Positions 8,517-16,740 of a stretch of DNA of 16,740 nucleotides are shown in pieces. The DNA comes from Cladosporium sp. IMV 00045 (lineage: Eukaryota; Ascomycota; Dothideomycetes; Cladosporiales; Cladosporiaceae). Under the pieces are notes generated by a model. It was not told the DNA's origin, did not search any database, and saw only the letters and a list, made by a program, of their open reading frames with translations. The stretch lies in assembly GCA_001931905.2 (NCBI GenBank), contig MSJI02000470.1, positions 1-16,740 on the forward strand. Reading direction: 5' to 3'. Numbering within the stretch: the stretch's first letter is position 1; each line of letters starts with the position of its first letter. Position numbers and translations under genes: made by a program.

Positions 8517-10763
8517 CTAATGCTTAGCAACGACACCAGACTCATTAGCCTGAGCCGTAATCCTCTTCTTATAATCCTTGACGGTACCACCGAAGTGCTC
8601 CACAGTGCCATTGTCGCAGACCCACAGACTGGTGCAGACCGCCTGCAGCATAGTGACATCGTGACTGACCATCAGAATACCACCCTGGAACTGCTTGAGG
8701 GCAAGAGCAAGAGCATCCATAGCCTCGATATCCAAGTGGTTAGAAGGCTCGTCGAGAACCAAGATGTGGGGGTTCTGCAAGCTGAGGCAGGCGAAAGCGA
8801 CACGCGACTTCTGACCTCCGGAAAGCAGGCCGAGCTTCTGCAGACCGGTCATGCCCGTGATGCCGAAAGCACCCAGGTGGCGACGGTAGTCTTCGTCCAT
8901 CTTGCCTGGGTAGTTGGCGGCCATGAAGCCGACTGCACTGTTGTTCATGTCCAGGGCGTCGACGTGGTGCTGGGCGAAGAAGCCGATGCGGAGACGTGGG
9001 TTTTGCGAGATGAGACCGCCTGTGGGCGTGAGCTGGCCGATGAGCAGCTTGAGCGCGGTAGTCTTGCCAGCTCCGTTGGGTCCTACAATACCAATACGCG
9101 AGTCTAGTTGCACGGACAAGTCGACGTTGCGCAGGAGAGGTTTGTCTGGTGTGTAGCCGAAGGACACATTGTCCATCTGGATGATTGGGGGAGAAAGCTT
9201 CTCCACTTCGGGGAACTTGAAATGCACCGAGTATGCAGCTTCTGGTGCCTCGAGTACGGGCATTTTCTCCAGCTTCTTGATACGCGATTGCGCTTCTGAT
9301 GACTTGGCGGCGTTGTATCTGTACTTGTCGATGAAGGCTTGCAAGTGAGCGCGCACGGCCATCTGGTTCTCGTACTCGCGCTGGGCGGTCTTCCGCCTCT
9401 CCTCTTTCGTTGCGTAGAAAGACTCGAAGTTGGCGCCCTTGTAGTAGTCCAAACGTTCGGAATGCTGGTGGATGATGTCGGTGGCAACCTCGTTGAGGAA
9501 AGCTCTGTCGTGGGATACGACAAGGACTGTGCTTGGGTATCCCTGGAGGTAGTTTGCAAGGAACGTGATAGAGGGAACGTCCAACATGTTCGACGGTTCG
9601 TCGAGAAGCAGAAGGTCGGGCTCGCAGAAAAGGGCACGGGCAAGAGCCAATCTCATACGCCAACCACCAGAGAAAGTCTTGGTGGCAAACTTCTGTCTCT
9701 CGTGAGAGAAACCCAGACCAGCCAGAATACCAGCAGCACGAGACTCGGCCTTGTCTGACTCCATCTCCGCCAGCTTGGCCTGGACATCACTGAGCGTTGA
9801 GTCGAGACCGTCTCTCTGAGTGTCGAGCTTCGCAGCGTCACCCGAGGTGTCTGCCATCTGTGACCGCTTGGCCTCGAGTTCTGAAAGCTCCTCGGTAATT
9901 TTCATCTGCTCCTTGAGCAAGTGTTTCCGCCAGACATCAGCATCAAGAACAGCCTGGATGGCAGGTGTATCGTCTCCCAAAATCTCTTGCTCGACGTGAA
10001 GGATTGAAATGTGCGTGGGAATGGCCACCTCACGCTTACTGAGGGCTCTGAGAAGCGTAGACTTGCCAATACCGTTTTGACCGACCAGACCGTAACGACG
10101 GCCGTATGCGAGAGTGAGGTTGGCATCTGAGGTGATACGCTTGCCGGCAATGGAAATATCGATGTTGTCGACCTTGATATCTTTGCTCTTGCTCTGAGCG
10201 TCGGAGCCCATCTGCAGCGGGTTGACTTGCATGAAGAACTCCTCATACGACTGCTGCTCATCAGTAACATCAAGCAGACGAGACGACTCGTATTCGACGA
10301 CCTTGAAGGCCTTCTTGTCTTGCTTGGCCCGCAGCTTGCGCTCTGCCTTTTCGAGCTTCTTCTTGTCTACACGAGATTCGACCTTACGAGTGTTGGCAGA
10401 TTCCAAGTCTACAGACGTGCCGGAGAGACCCATGGTCGTGGACACGTTCTTTTGCGAGCTGATGTTCATGGTGTGCTCCAGCCTCTTCGCAGAGGGGGCT
10501 TGCTGGCGGCGCTCACCGTCAATGCCATGTTGGTCATTCAGACGGGAAACGAACTTCTCAACCAGATTTTGCACGGTCACCTCGTTCTGCTCAGACAGAT
10601 CACCAGAAGCGGATATGAGCAACTGGGTGATGGCAGCGGCGGCATCTGCTAAGGGATCGCTCTCAGCGCTGAATTGCCGTGCAGCATGGTTCAAATACCC
10701 GGCGGCATACTCAGCGACCACGGGGTCGCAGTGCTTGATGGTCGACTCGATCTCGGACTGCAT
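8517..10763 (-). CDS. GCN20: Gcn20/ABCF3-type ABC-F ATPase
   Basis: A single exon of 748 codons, the usual length for fungal Gcn20 (about 750). The start has A at -3, and no other ATG occurs for roughly 250 nt upstream. Gcn20 binds Gcn1 on ribosomes and helps activate the eIF2alpha kinase Gcn2 during amino-acid starvation. Residues 1-195 form the N-terminal region, which in yeast contacts Gcn1, and include a charged coiled-coil-like segment (about 130-155). ABC domain 1 has Walker A GQNGIGKST (228-236), signature FSGGWRMR (364-371), Walker B LLLLDEPSN (384-392) and H-loop SHD (417-419). A charged linker follows (about 450-505). ABC domain 2 has Walker A GPNGAGKTT (561-569), signature LSGGQKSR (647-654), Walker B ILVLDEPSN (667-675) and SHD (700-702). 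There are no membrane segments, as expected for ABC-F. All catalytic motifs are intact. ABCF3 is the animal counterpart. Confidence 0.96.
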   Translation of the reverse strand: MQSEIESTIKHCDPVVAEYAAGYLNHAARQFSAESDPLADAAAAITQLLISASGDLSEQNEVTVQNLVEKFVSRLNDQHGIDGERRQQAPSAKRLEHTMNISSQKNVSTTMGLSGTSVDLESANTRKVESRVDKKKLEKAERKLRAKQDKKAFKVVEYESSRLLDVTDEQQSYEEFFMQVNPLQMGSDAQSKSKDIKVDNIDISIAGKRITSDANLTLAYGRRYGLVGQNGIGKSTLLRALSKREVAIPTHISILHVEQEILGDDTPAIQAVLDADVWRKHLLKEQMKITEELSELEAKRSQMADTSGDAAKLDTQRDGLDSTLSDVQAKLAEMESDKAESRAAGILAGLGFSHERQKFATKTFSGGWRMRLALARALFCEPDLLLLDEPSNMLDVPSITFLANYLQGYPSTVLVVSHDRAFLNEVATDIIHQHSERLDYYKGANFESFYATKEERRKTAQREYENQMAVRAHLQAFIDKYRYNAAKSSEAQSRIKKLEKMPVLEAPEAAYSVHFKFPEVEKLSPPIIQMDNVSFGYTPDKPLLRNVDLSVQLDSRIGIVGPNGAGKTTALKLLIGQLTPTGGLISQNPRLRIGFFAQHHVDALDMNNSAVGFMAANYPGKMDEDYRRHLGAFGITGMTGLQKLGLLSGGQKSRVAFACLSLQNPHILVLDEPSNHLDIEAMDALALALKQFQGGILMVSHDVTMLQAVCTSLWVCDNGTVEHFGGTVKDYKKRITAQANESGVVAKH

Positions 10764-13700
10764 TTTGGCTTGCCGTGTGAAGAGCCTTTTAGAATCCTAC
10801 AGTTTCGTGTGCTGTGGTGGCGGCCTTGGTGCTCTGTCCAGGATACCGCGGCAAATCTCGGTCTCGACGCCCGTTCGGTAGTTACAGTGGTGCCGGTGTG
10901 CGGGTGCTCCTGTCGGATGTTCCAGAAGTATTTCGGTGAGCCTTGGTACGATGCACGATGCTGTGCGTCTTGAGTTTGTGGTCCAGTCGTGCTGGCACCT
11001 ACGCCACGAAAAGCCCATACAGCAGCTTGCAGGTCCGCGAAAAATTGGGCGGCCCTACCCGTCCAGCGGCTTTCACTGTGCTGTCATCACTCTCTGCGCG
11101 ATCGATGCCTTTCCTCACAAACAAATAGTCTGCGAGCAGATACATGTACTTTACTTATGTACTCAATGCATGAATGCGAGCTTTTAAGCCACACGAACCT
11201 GAAATAGTGCGTGTCTGATTCGATACTGAGAGATCTCAGAATGTTGAAGAATGCCTCGAAGCGAGTCAACTCGTACTCTAGCACAATCTCACAACCCTCC
11301 CTCTTTCTCGATAATATTGACAGACCATTTCCTCTTTCGAGATCATCAACCCTATTCGCGCTCTGCAGTTCGGAATAATACATCTCAATGCTGCAAGCCA
11401 AGCGAGACGTTTCAACAGGTTGCCAATTTCAACAGTCGAGAGCGTTGAGAACAACCGTAAGGGACGATCGCTCTCAAGCAAACGTCGAGTGATGATGAAC
11501 TGACGATGATGTCTTCAAGACGACTGCTAATATTGGATACTGCCCTCGCGAGCTGTCGTTCAGCGAACCGCGGCGTGCGTGCGTGCATGTTTTTGTTTCA
11601 CGCGAGACAAACAATCAGGAATCGCTAAAGTTGGACAGCCCGTCTGGAGTTCGTAACGTAAGCCAACGACGACTCGGCCGGCACGACGACGGCGACCAAG
11701 GCGACGTACACCTCACTTGTCCCTTCGAAGCTCTTCCCGTCATGGCCGTCCGTGCCTCCGATTTCTCCAACGGTGCTGGCTCCACGGGTGGAGAAGGCCG
11801 ACGGAGTTGCTTCCTACGAGACGTTATGCTGAGCGTATTCCTCGTTCTCGATGGAAAAATGGTTCAACCTTCGGCCTTTCATGGCGGCGAACCCGCTGAT
11901 ACGACTGGGCAAAAACACCAGCCAGTTCTCTGGGAATAATCTAACTCCGTCTGACGACCTCCGGAGCATTTCTGACGAGTAACAACGCAGCCGCACAGGA
12001 GTGCCGGCGGATATTAAATTAAATTGTTCACTCGCTTGCCCTCGCAGCTCGCAGGAAGATCGCCCGAAGGATTGCGGTTCGCTCAGCATATCGTATTCGC
12101 TCACCCACCAAAGCCAGCTTACAAGTCTACCATGCGACGACGACGACGACGATGATGATGAATGGCGCGGGAAATGTGCGACTTCCCAAGATAGCAAGGC
12201 GGCCGCTACGCCCAACGTGTTGCTGCACAGTCGTTGTTAGTCAAGTTGCTAGCAGACTAGTCACTTACTACTGCTTCCAGCCGTGGTAGTGCTCCATTTC
12301 GCAACTGTCTTCCCATCGGATCGTCCGAAAAGGCGCGCAAGCGCGCGAGCGCCCCTCCATCTCCACAGATGAACGAATGGCGCGAGCAAGGCCGTCCGGT
12401 CAGAAAAGGCAGAAACCGTAAATCCCGGCGTTGTGTGCTTTCGAACAATTTAGCAGCAACAAACAAGAAGCTGGGGTCATGCCCTTTCTCACGTCTCGGC
12501 ACAACGTACGGAGGTAGCACGCGCGACGGGTTAACGCCTCTCTGGCCCCGTATGTCCTCCCTTGCCTGTCCGCTTCTTTGTCAATGTTTCGTGTGCTGGC
12601 AAGTCGAGTATGATACAATCACCGCCTTTTGTGTGCGTTGTACTACTACAAGGCTTTTTTTTTATTCTCGTTCGAGCCTGCGCAGCTCCTGCCCATAGCA
12701 GCTGGCTATGGACATGGTTCATGACAGATCTGAAACCCGCTACGCGTGCGTGATGGATGGGGCGGGTGCGCGACAAGGCCCGCAGCCGCGCGATCTGCCC
12801 ACCTTTCGAGTCGAGAGAGCTTTGCCGTTTCTTCCTTCGTCGGTGGCAGGTGGCACAAGGTACAGCAGCTTAGCTGGCCAGCCAGCAAGCAAAGCAAGAA
12901 GGCAAGCGTCCGAGGCGGCGCGCGGGCGTCTCTCCAAAAGAAAGCGTGCCCACTTTATCATTGCTACCTTACCAAACTGTCGCTTTCCCGTAACCGGTTT
13001 TTTGGATTCTGCCTGCTGAGCCGTTTGCGCCATGCAGGCCAAGGCGGGCGACTGCGGTGTTCGTCATGGCTGATCGACCACGCGAGGGGTGGCCCAGCAG
13101 ATGCGAGCCCACATCTCTAAGGTATGATTTGCATTGGTCGAAAATCTACCGGGCCACACAACGATGGGGAGGGGCCACGGCGAACGCCTTTTTTTGGTCT
13201 TGCATGCGACTTTCGTCAAATGCGGGTCTGGGCTGGCTGAGGTGTTGAAAGCTGGGAAAAGCTGTGACTGGGGGAGACGAGCGCGGGCAAAGGCAAGGCA
13301 GGGCGACAGTAGCTGCTTCAGAGCCGCATTTTCTGGGAAGAGTAGTGCCGCGGTTCGTTTCTATATCTGGGTTTTGGGTAATTGATTTCAATATGGCCCC
13401 CCGGGCAGGGATCTGCCGGCGTGGGAAAATACATAAATCACGGCAGGGTGCCTGGAAATAATCGTGTACAGCAGCAAATGTACACGTCCGGGTGTCCGTC
13501 GTGGATGACAGCTCGCAACAAGGGCACGCACCGCGGCTGCGGCGTGTGTGGGCTCAGGTTCAAGCTCCAGGCTCAGGCAGGATTGCTGGTATGGCTTGGT
13601 TGATTAGTGGGACCTTTCCAAGCCGCTGTTGGTACGGAGGTGGAAGATGACTGGGATGGCCATGTCAATCGCGGGCGTGCCTGGGAGGCCGTCTGGGCCT

Positions 13701-14200
13701 GTGAGTGGCCAGAGGCCTGTTTTGACTACTGAAGTCCACCCCGGTCGCGAAAGATGGAGGACCCTAAACTGCGATAGGGCCAAAGGCAATCCAGGATATG
13801 GATGATGGGATGCTTGGATGGGGCAGTTCAATCAATGCATTCGGAGCTACTGTGATGGTGCGCCCTGGGGGAGCTGCTGCCGGGTCTTGAGGGCGTTTTT
13901 TGTTTGGGGCAAGGCAAGGCCCGCATCATTATTGTTCGTATTGTTGTACTCTACGCTACATGACGGACGGTACGGGAAGGACGTCATTGAATGGTGAGAA
14001 GGCTCGAGGCCGAGTCTGTTCTTCGGCATCTCTCTTCTCTCCTCTCAAGACGGACGTGCGAGGGTATGATGCACGAACGGGCAGTTGTAGGCGCTACGGA
14101 AATGGGCAGCTTGCATGTTGAGGGAACAGGGTAGGCGAATGTTTGTGGAGCCTGCAAGCGTAACACGGCAGAAGAGAGAGATGGGAATAGAGAGGGAAGG
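10764..14200. other. Long region without a recognisable gene
   Basis: About 3.4 kb upstream of gcn20 and far upstream of the plus-strand gene. The left few hundred bases should be the gcn20 promoter and leader. The open frames in the rest (up to about 130 codons) are short, overlap one another on both strands and have an Arg/Ser/Cys/Trp-rich, chance-like composition. I found no tRNA A/B-box pair, no long inverted or direct repeats, no transposase-like sequence and no AT-rich RIP-like block. Local features are a CGA/GAT microsatellite (12135-12161), a GC-rich GCGCGC-type patch (about 12332-12352), and short T runs near 12653 and 13188. A non-coding RNA or a distal promoter could lie here, but the sequence alone does not show one. 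Confidence 0.5.
12135..12161. repeat. CGA/TGA trinucleotide microsatellite
   Basis: Five CGA units are followed by three TGA units and partial flanking units. The tract encodes poly-Asp or poly-Ser in chance frames. It lies in the gene-free region and is a simple-sequence tract of no evident function. Confidence 0.85.
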
Positions 14201-14220
14201 AGCGAGGTGGAGTGAGCGAG

Positions 14221-14377
14221 GTAAGTGAATTGATGGCGTGCTTGAAGAAAGAAAGCAAGCATGGTACGGTCAACCATGGGAGATGCGAGTGCTGTTGTAT
14301 GAATATTGTTACCGTTGTTATTGTTGTCCGTAATTACATGGCCATGTACGGTGAACTGTGCTTCTCTCTGCTTACAG
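14221..14377 (+). other. Possible 5'-UTR intron, weak
   Basis: GTAAGT at 14221, preceded by AG, matches a strong fungal 5' splice site. A pyrimidine-rich tract ending in TTACAG at 14377 could be the 3' site, giving a 157-nt intron. The branch point is poor; the best candidate is a weak GTGAAC near 14351. This is only a suggestion. Confidence 0.2.
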
Positions 14378-14712
14378 CAATAGTTGGGAGAGGGCCCCTG
14401 CTTGCCTTGTGTGTCTGTGATCTGCTGTTCCGGCGCATTCTTTCGCGTCTTCGACGGGACCAGACTTCAGCCGTCAAACCTACCATCAACGCCTCTGTCC
14501 GACTGTCTGGTAGCAGCCAGCATCAGCATCGGCATCAGCACCAGCACCGCCTCTTCCTGTCTTTCCCCTCTGTCGTCTGCGCCGGTGACGATGCTGTTTG
14601 GCTGTCGCCACGCCTAGTCTCTCTTCCTCTCCCCTCTCGCTCATTCCAATTATTGGCTCTGTCATTCATTTTAGAGTGCCACTCGTTTGACCCGAACCCG
14701 TGTCCAGAGAGA

Positions 14713-14775
14713 CAACAGAACAGAACAGAACAGACAGACAGACAGGCAGACACCGGACACCAGACACCAGACAGA
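14713..14775. repeat. ACAGA/CAGA/ACACCAG microsatellite block
   Basis: A compound simple repeat: three ACAGA-like pentamers, about four CAGA tetramers, then two or three GACACC-type units. It lies in the presumed leader or promoter of the right-hand gene. Confidence 0.85.
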
Positions 14776-14822
14776 TCACACACAGATCTACACCACTACC
14801 CTGCCCTAGCCGTGCCGCCCTT

Positions 14823-14849
14823 GCTGCTGCTACTACTACTACTACTACT
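14823..14849. repeat. CTG/CTA trinucleotide microsatellite
   Basis: Two to three CTG units run directly into six CTA units (14830-14847). In one chance frame this gives a run of eleven leucines. Non-coding context is likely. Confidence 0.85.
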
Positions 14850-14917
14850 CAATTCACTACCTTACCCTACCCAAACTCACCCACTACTACTCCGCTACTA
14901 CTACCCACCACCACTTG

Positions 14918-14971
14918 CTGCACTGCACTGCGCTGCGCTGCGCTGCTTTGTTTGCTTGCCTGCCTGCCTGC
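14918..14971. repeat. CTGCA/CTGCG pentamer and TGCC tetramer microsatellites
   Basis: Two CTGCA units and three CTGCG units (14918-14946) are followed by TTGC/TGCC tetramers (about 14952-14971). Together with the preceding repeats they make this leader a length-variable, slippage-prone segment. Confidence 0.8.
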
Positions 14972-15318
14972 GACTCTGCTGCTTGGTTGCTTGCTGCGGT
15001 CGGCTGCCCGCATTCTCAACCCACACTCCGTCTCCAGTCCCAGCCCGTGGCGCGCTTCTGTCCACCTCAGCTGCCGCCCCGAAACTCCTCGATCCTCCTC
15101 CCTCTCGTGGGACCACTTCATGTCTTCCTGCTAGCCTGTCCGCTCTCCTGCAGGCCCAGAGTGAGCGCGCCTTGGTCTACCAGACAGGCCCACAATGCGC
15201 AGGGCAGACGCCGTGTTTGTTGCTGAATGAGACTTTCCACCCCGACCCAGCGATCAATTCGTTGTTTGGTCTCCCTCCCGGCCCAAGGACGAGCCGGAGA
15301 ATGCGCACAGTCTCAACA

Positions 15319-15470
15319 GTGAGTCTTCTCTGTCTCTCTCACTCTCACGCACACTTCCTACCCTCACCTCACCTCACTCTACCTTTGCCATTGCCTGACC
15401 CTCTCCTACACGCCGCAATCCCTCACCTCGCCTCTCACAACAACTTCCCATGTGCTAACCCTACCTCCAG
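15319..15470 (+). other. Predicted spliceosomal intron, 152 nt
   Basis: The 5' site is GTGAGT (15319-15324). The branch site is TGCTAAC (15453-15459), matching the fungal consensus, and the 3' site is CTCCAG ending at 15470, only 12 nt after the branch A. Splicing joins the six codons from ATG 15301 (reading MRTVST) in phase 0 to an exon that stays open through ATG 15597 into the downstream protein. Signals and frame agree, which makes the intron likely. Whether the upstream exon is translated or only 5' UTR cannot be decided here. Confidence 0.65.
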
Positions 15471-15596
15471 CTCTGTGCATCTGGCGCCGGCATTGGCGTC
15501 TCCGTCCTTGGTTTCTCCCTCGCCGCTGACGATCACGAACATATTCCTTCAGACCAAAGCCGGCAGGCCGCCTTTCCTCCTCGGCCCGGCCACGAA

Positions 15597-16740
15597 ATGA
15601 CGGCAACGGCTACCGCAACGTACACGGCACCCATTGCGGACCACTATACCTTTGCTTTCAATCCGCCCGATCGATTCCCCAACCGACCTTCCGACCGCTT
15701 CGGCCGCTCCCAATCGGAAAATGCAACAAATGTCATAAAGAGCAGCATAAGCAAGGCAAGAGGGAACACCATCATGGCTGACGATGTGCTGCTGCACCAG
15801 CCCGAGGGCAGCGACAGCTCGCGGTCTAGCACACCAATCGTTCAATCCCAAAAATGGCTGCGACGTTTGTCTAGCAGTGTATCAAAATCTCGCGATTCAA
15901 GCAGACCGGCGACTTCACGACCCAGCTCTGCGGTCATCTCACATTCCAATGGATCGTTGGCTTTCTCACATACGGGTTCGACGACACCCATGCTGCCAAG
16001 TAGCACTTCGGCTTCCCTTCCGCGGAACAGATTGGTAAAGAGGTCAGCCTCTGTACGAACCGTTCACAGCTCGCCATACCAAGGTGCCGGTTCACGGCAA
16101 CCGCTGCCTACTTTCAAACGTCCTGCGACCAGTCATCAACGATCTGCCACCCTCCAAGAACCAATCTCGCCGGCAATGTTCGATTCTCGTATGTTTGCCA
16201 GTGACGTTTCTGCGGATACACGTGACCCTAATTGGCGACATTACTTTACACCAAAAGTTGCCACAGTCGACGATTCGACGGCGAGGAGGCTTTCAGTAAG
16301 CGGAATTCCCAACCCTATCAAACGCATTTACCCTGATCGAAGATATACGCCCACCCTTGTGTCCGCTCGACAGCATGTCAGGCAGGGTAATGTGGAGGCG
16401 GATGATGAAATCTTCCTTGTAAGTGAGCACATAGCTCCTTCTACAGCGGATTCGAGTGCGGCGTCGTCACCTATGCTTTCCCAAAGCGCCCATAGCGACG
16501 GAACTTTCTCGTCCAGGCGGTCCTTCTCTTTCAGCCATCTGCTCTCCTCTGGACCTTCTCCCTTGTCACGAGCCTCGTCTTCGACGAGGACAAATGACAG
16601 ATTGTCTCGCACAACAAGCCAAAGAGTCGGCTCGGCTCCGCAGAGCTCCATGGGTACTAGTTTCAGTTCCTCGCGAAAGACGTCCGAGCGCTTATCCAAA
16701 CGTCGCAATGTCTCAAAGGCTGAGTCACTATCTCACTCTA
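15597..16740 (+). CDS. Serine-rich, probably disordered protein of unknown function, N-terminal part (3' partial)
   Basis: An uninterrupted frame of 381 codons runs from ATG 15597 (G at -3) past the right edge. I do not recognise the family. The visible part is rich in Ser, Arg, Thr and Pro, has no signal peptide or membrane segment from this start, and is probably disordered. It holds many basophilic-kinase-like R-x-x-S/T sites: RRLS (89-92 and 230-233), RSAS (149-152), HQRSAT (180-185), RSFS (308-311), RTTS (338-341), RKTS (360-363) and RNVS (370-373). Segments that look more constrained are HYTFAFNPPDRFP (16-28), DPNWRHYFTPK (210-220) and IPNPIKRIYPDRRYTPTLVSARQ (237-259). Translation could instead begin at 15301 through the intron 15319-15470. 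That would add 48 residues with a hydrophobic stretch (GAGIGVSVLGFSLAA), or it could begin at the inner Met60. The catalytic or binding domain, if any, is off-window. Confidence 0.72.
   Translation, partial: MTATATATYTAPIADHYTFAFNPPDRFPNRPSDRFGRSQSENATNVIKSSISKARGNTIMADDVLLHQPEGSDSSRSSTPIVQSQKWLRRLSSSVSKSRDSSRPATSRPSSAVISHSNGSLAFSHTGSTTPMLPSSTSASLPRNRLVKRSASVRTVHSSPYQGAGSRQPLPTFKRPATSHQRSATLQEPISPAMFDSRMFASDVSADTRDPNWRHYFTPKVATVDDSTARRLSVSGIPNPIKRIYPDRRYTPTLVSARQHVRQGNVEADDEIFLVSEHIAPSTADSSAASSPMLSQSAHSDGTFSSRRSFSFSHLLSSGPSPLSRASSSTRTNDRLSRTTSQRVGSAPQSSMGTSFSSSRKTSERLSKRRNVSKAESLSHS

Larger units (their letters stand above)
14201..15300 (+). promoter_or_regulatory. Probable promoter and CT-rich 5' leader of the right-hand gene
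   Basis: This 1.1-kb stretch directly precedes the plus-strand serine-rich gene. Its top strand is strongly pyrimidine-biased (many CCTCTTCC, CTCTCC and CCTCCC runs), as is common just upstream of fungal transcription starts, and it is packed with microsatellites. Three upstream ATGs near the gene open short frames: 15119 (four codons and a stop), 15194 (eleven codons and a stop) and 15227 (30 codons and a stop, overlapping the ATG at 15301). The transcription start cannot be placed from sequence. Confidence 0.4.

Noticed and set aside
8740..9663. A 307-codon minus-strand frame inside gcn20
   Set aside because: It is a shadow of the clearly conserved Gcn20 frame and is Arg/Pro-rich without motifs.
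11814..12215. A 133-codon minus-strand frame with a serine run
   Set aside because: The serine run comes from the trinucleotide microsatellite, and there is no other coding sign.
12746..13120. A 124-codon plus-strand frame in the gene-free region
   Set aside because: It overlaps open frames on both strands and its composition is Arg/Ser/Cys/Trp-rich without motifs.
16419..16446. A GTAAGT...CTACAG pair resembling an intron
   Set aside because: Only 28 nt long, too short for a fungal intron, without a branch site, and the reading frame is open through it.

Overview
The window looks like nuclear DNA of a filamentous ascomycete (Pezizomycotina). The reasons are long single-exon genes with mixed GC-rich codon use, purines at -3 of the chosen ATGs, one short intron with a GCTAAC branch point, and protein families typical of this group. 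A class such as Dothideomycetes is only a guess. There are no operons, mobile elements, CRISPR arrays, rRNAs or recognisable tRNAs, and the content is mainly housekeeping.

Layout from left to right. (1) 1-753 (+): C-terminal part of a WBP4/FBP21-like U1-type zinc-finger splicing protein, cut by the window edge. (2) 926-3046 (-): a 706-residue protein of the fungal transcription-factor-domain family without a visible zinc cluster, convergent with gene 1 across 172 bp. (3) 3047-4876: spacer with the gene 2 promoter and the ric1 3' side, including a cluster of AP-1/Gcn4-like sites. (4) 4877-8062 (-): Ric1, the Rab6/Ypt6 GEF subunit, complete at 1061 residues. (5) 8063-8516: short spacer with the ric1 leader. 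(6) 8517-10763 (-): Gcn20/ABCF3-type ABC-F ATPase, complete at 748 residues. (7) 10764 to about 15300: about 4.5 kb with no convincing gene. Its right part is CT-rich and full of microsatellites and looks like promoter and 5' leader. (8) 15597 to the right edge (+): N-terminal part of a serine-rich, probably disordered protein that I could not assign. A well-formed 152-nt intron lies just upstream and may splice a six-codon exon in frame to it.

The genes do not form one pathway: pre-mRNA splicing, transcription, Golgi/endosome trafficking and translational control sit side by side. The most interesting part is the 5' region of the right-hand gene. A spliced start, an internal start, uORFs and an ATGA stop/start overlap coexist there, so splicing could choose between two N-termini. 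I found no convincing evidence of a novel multi-gene system.
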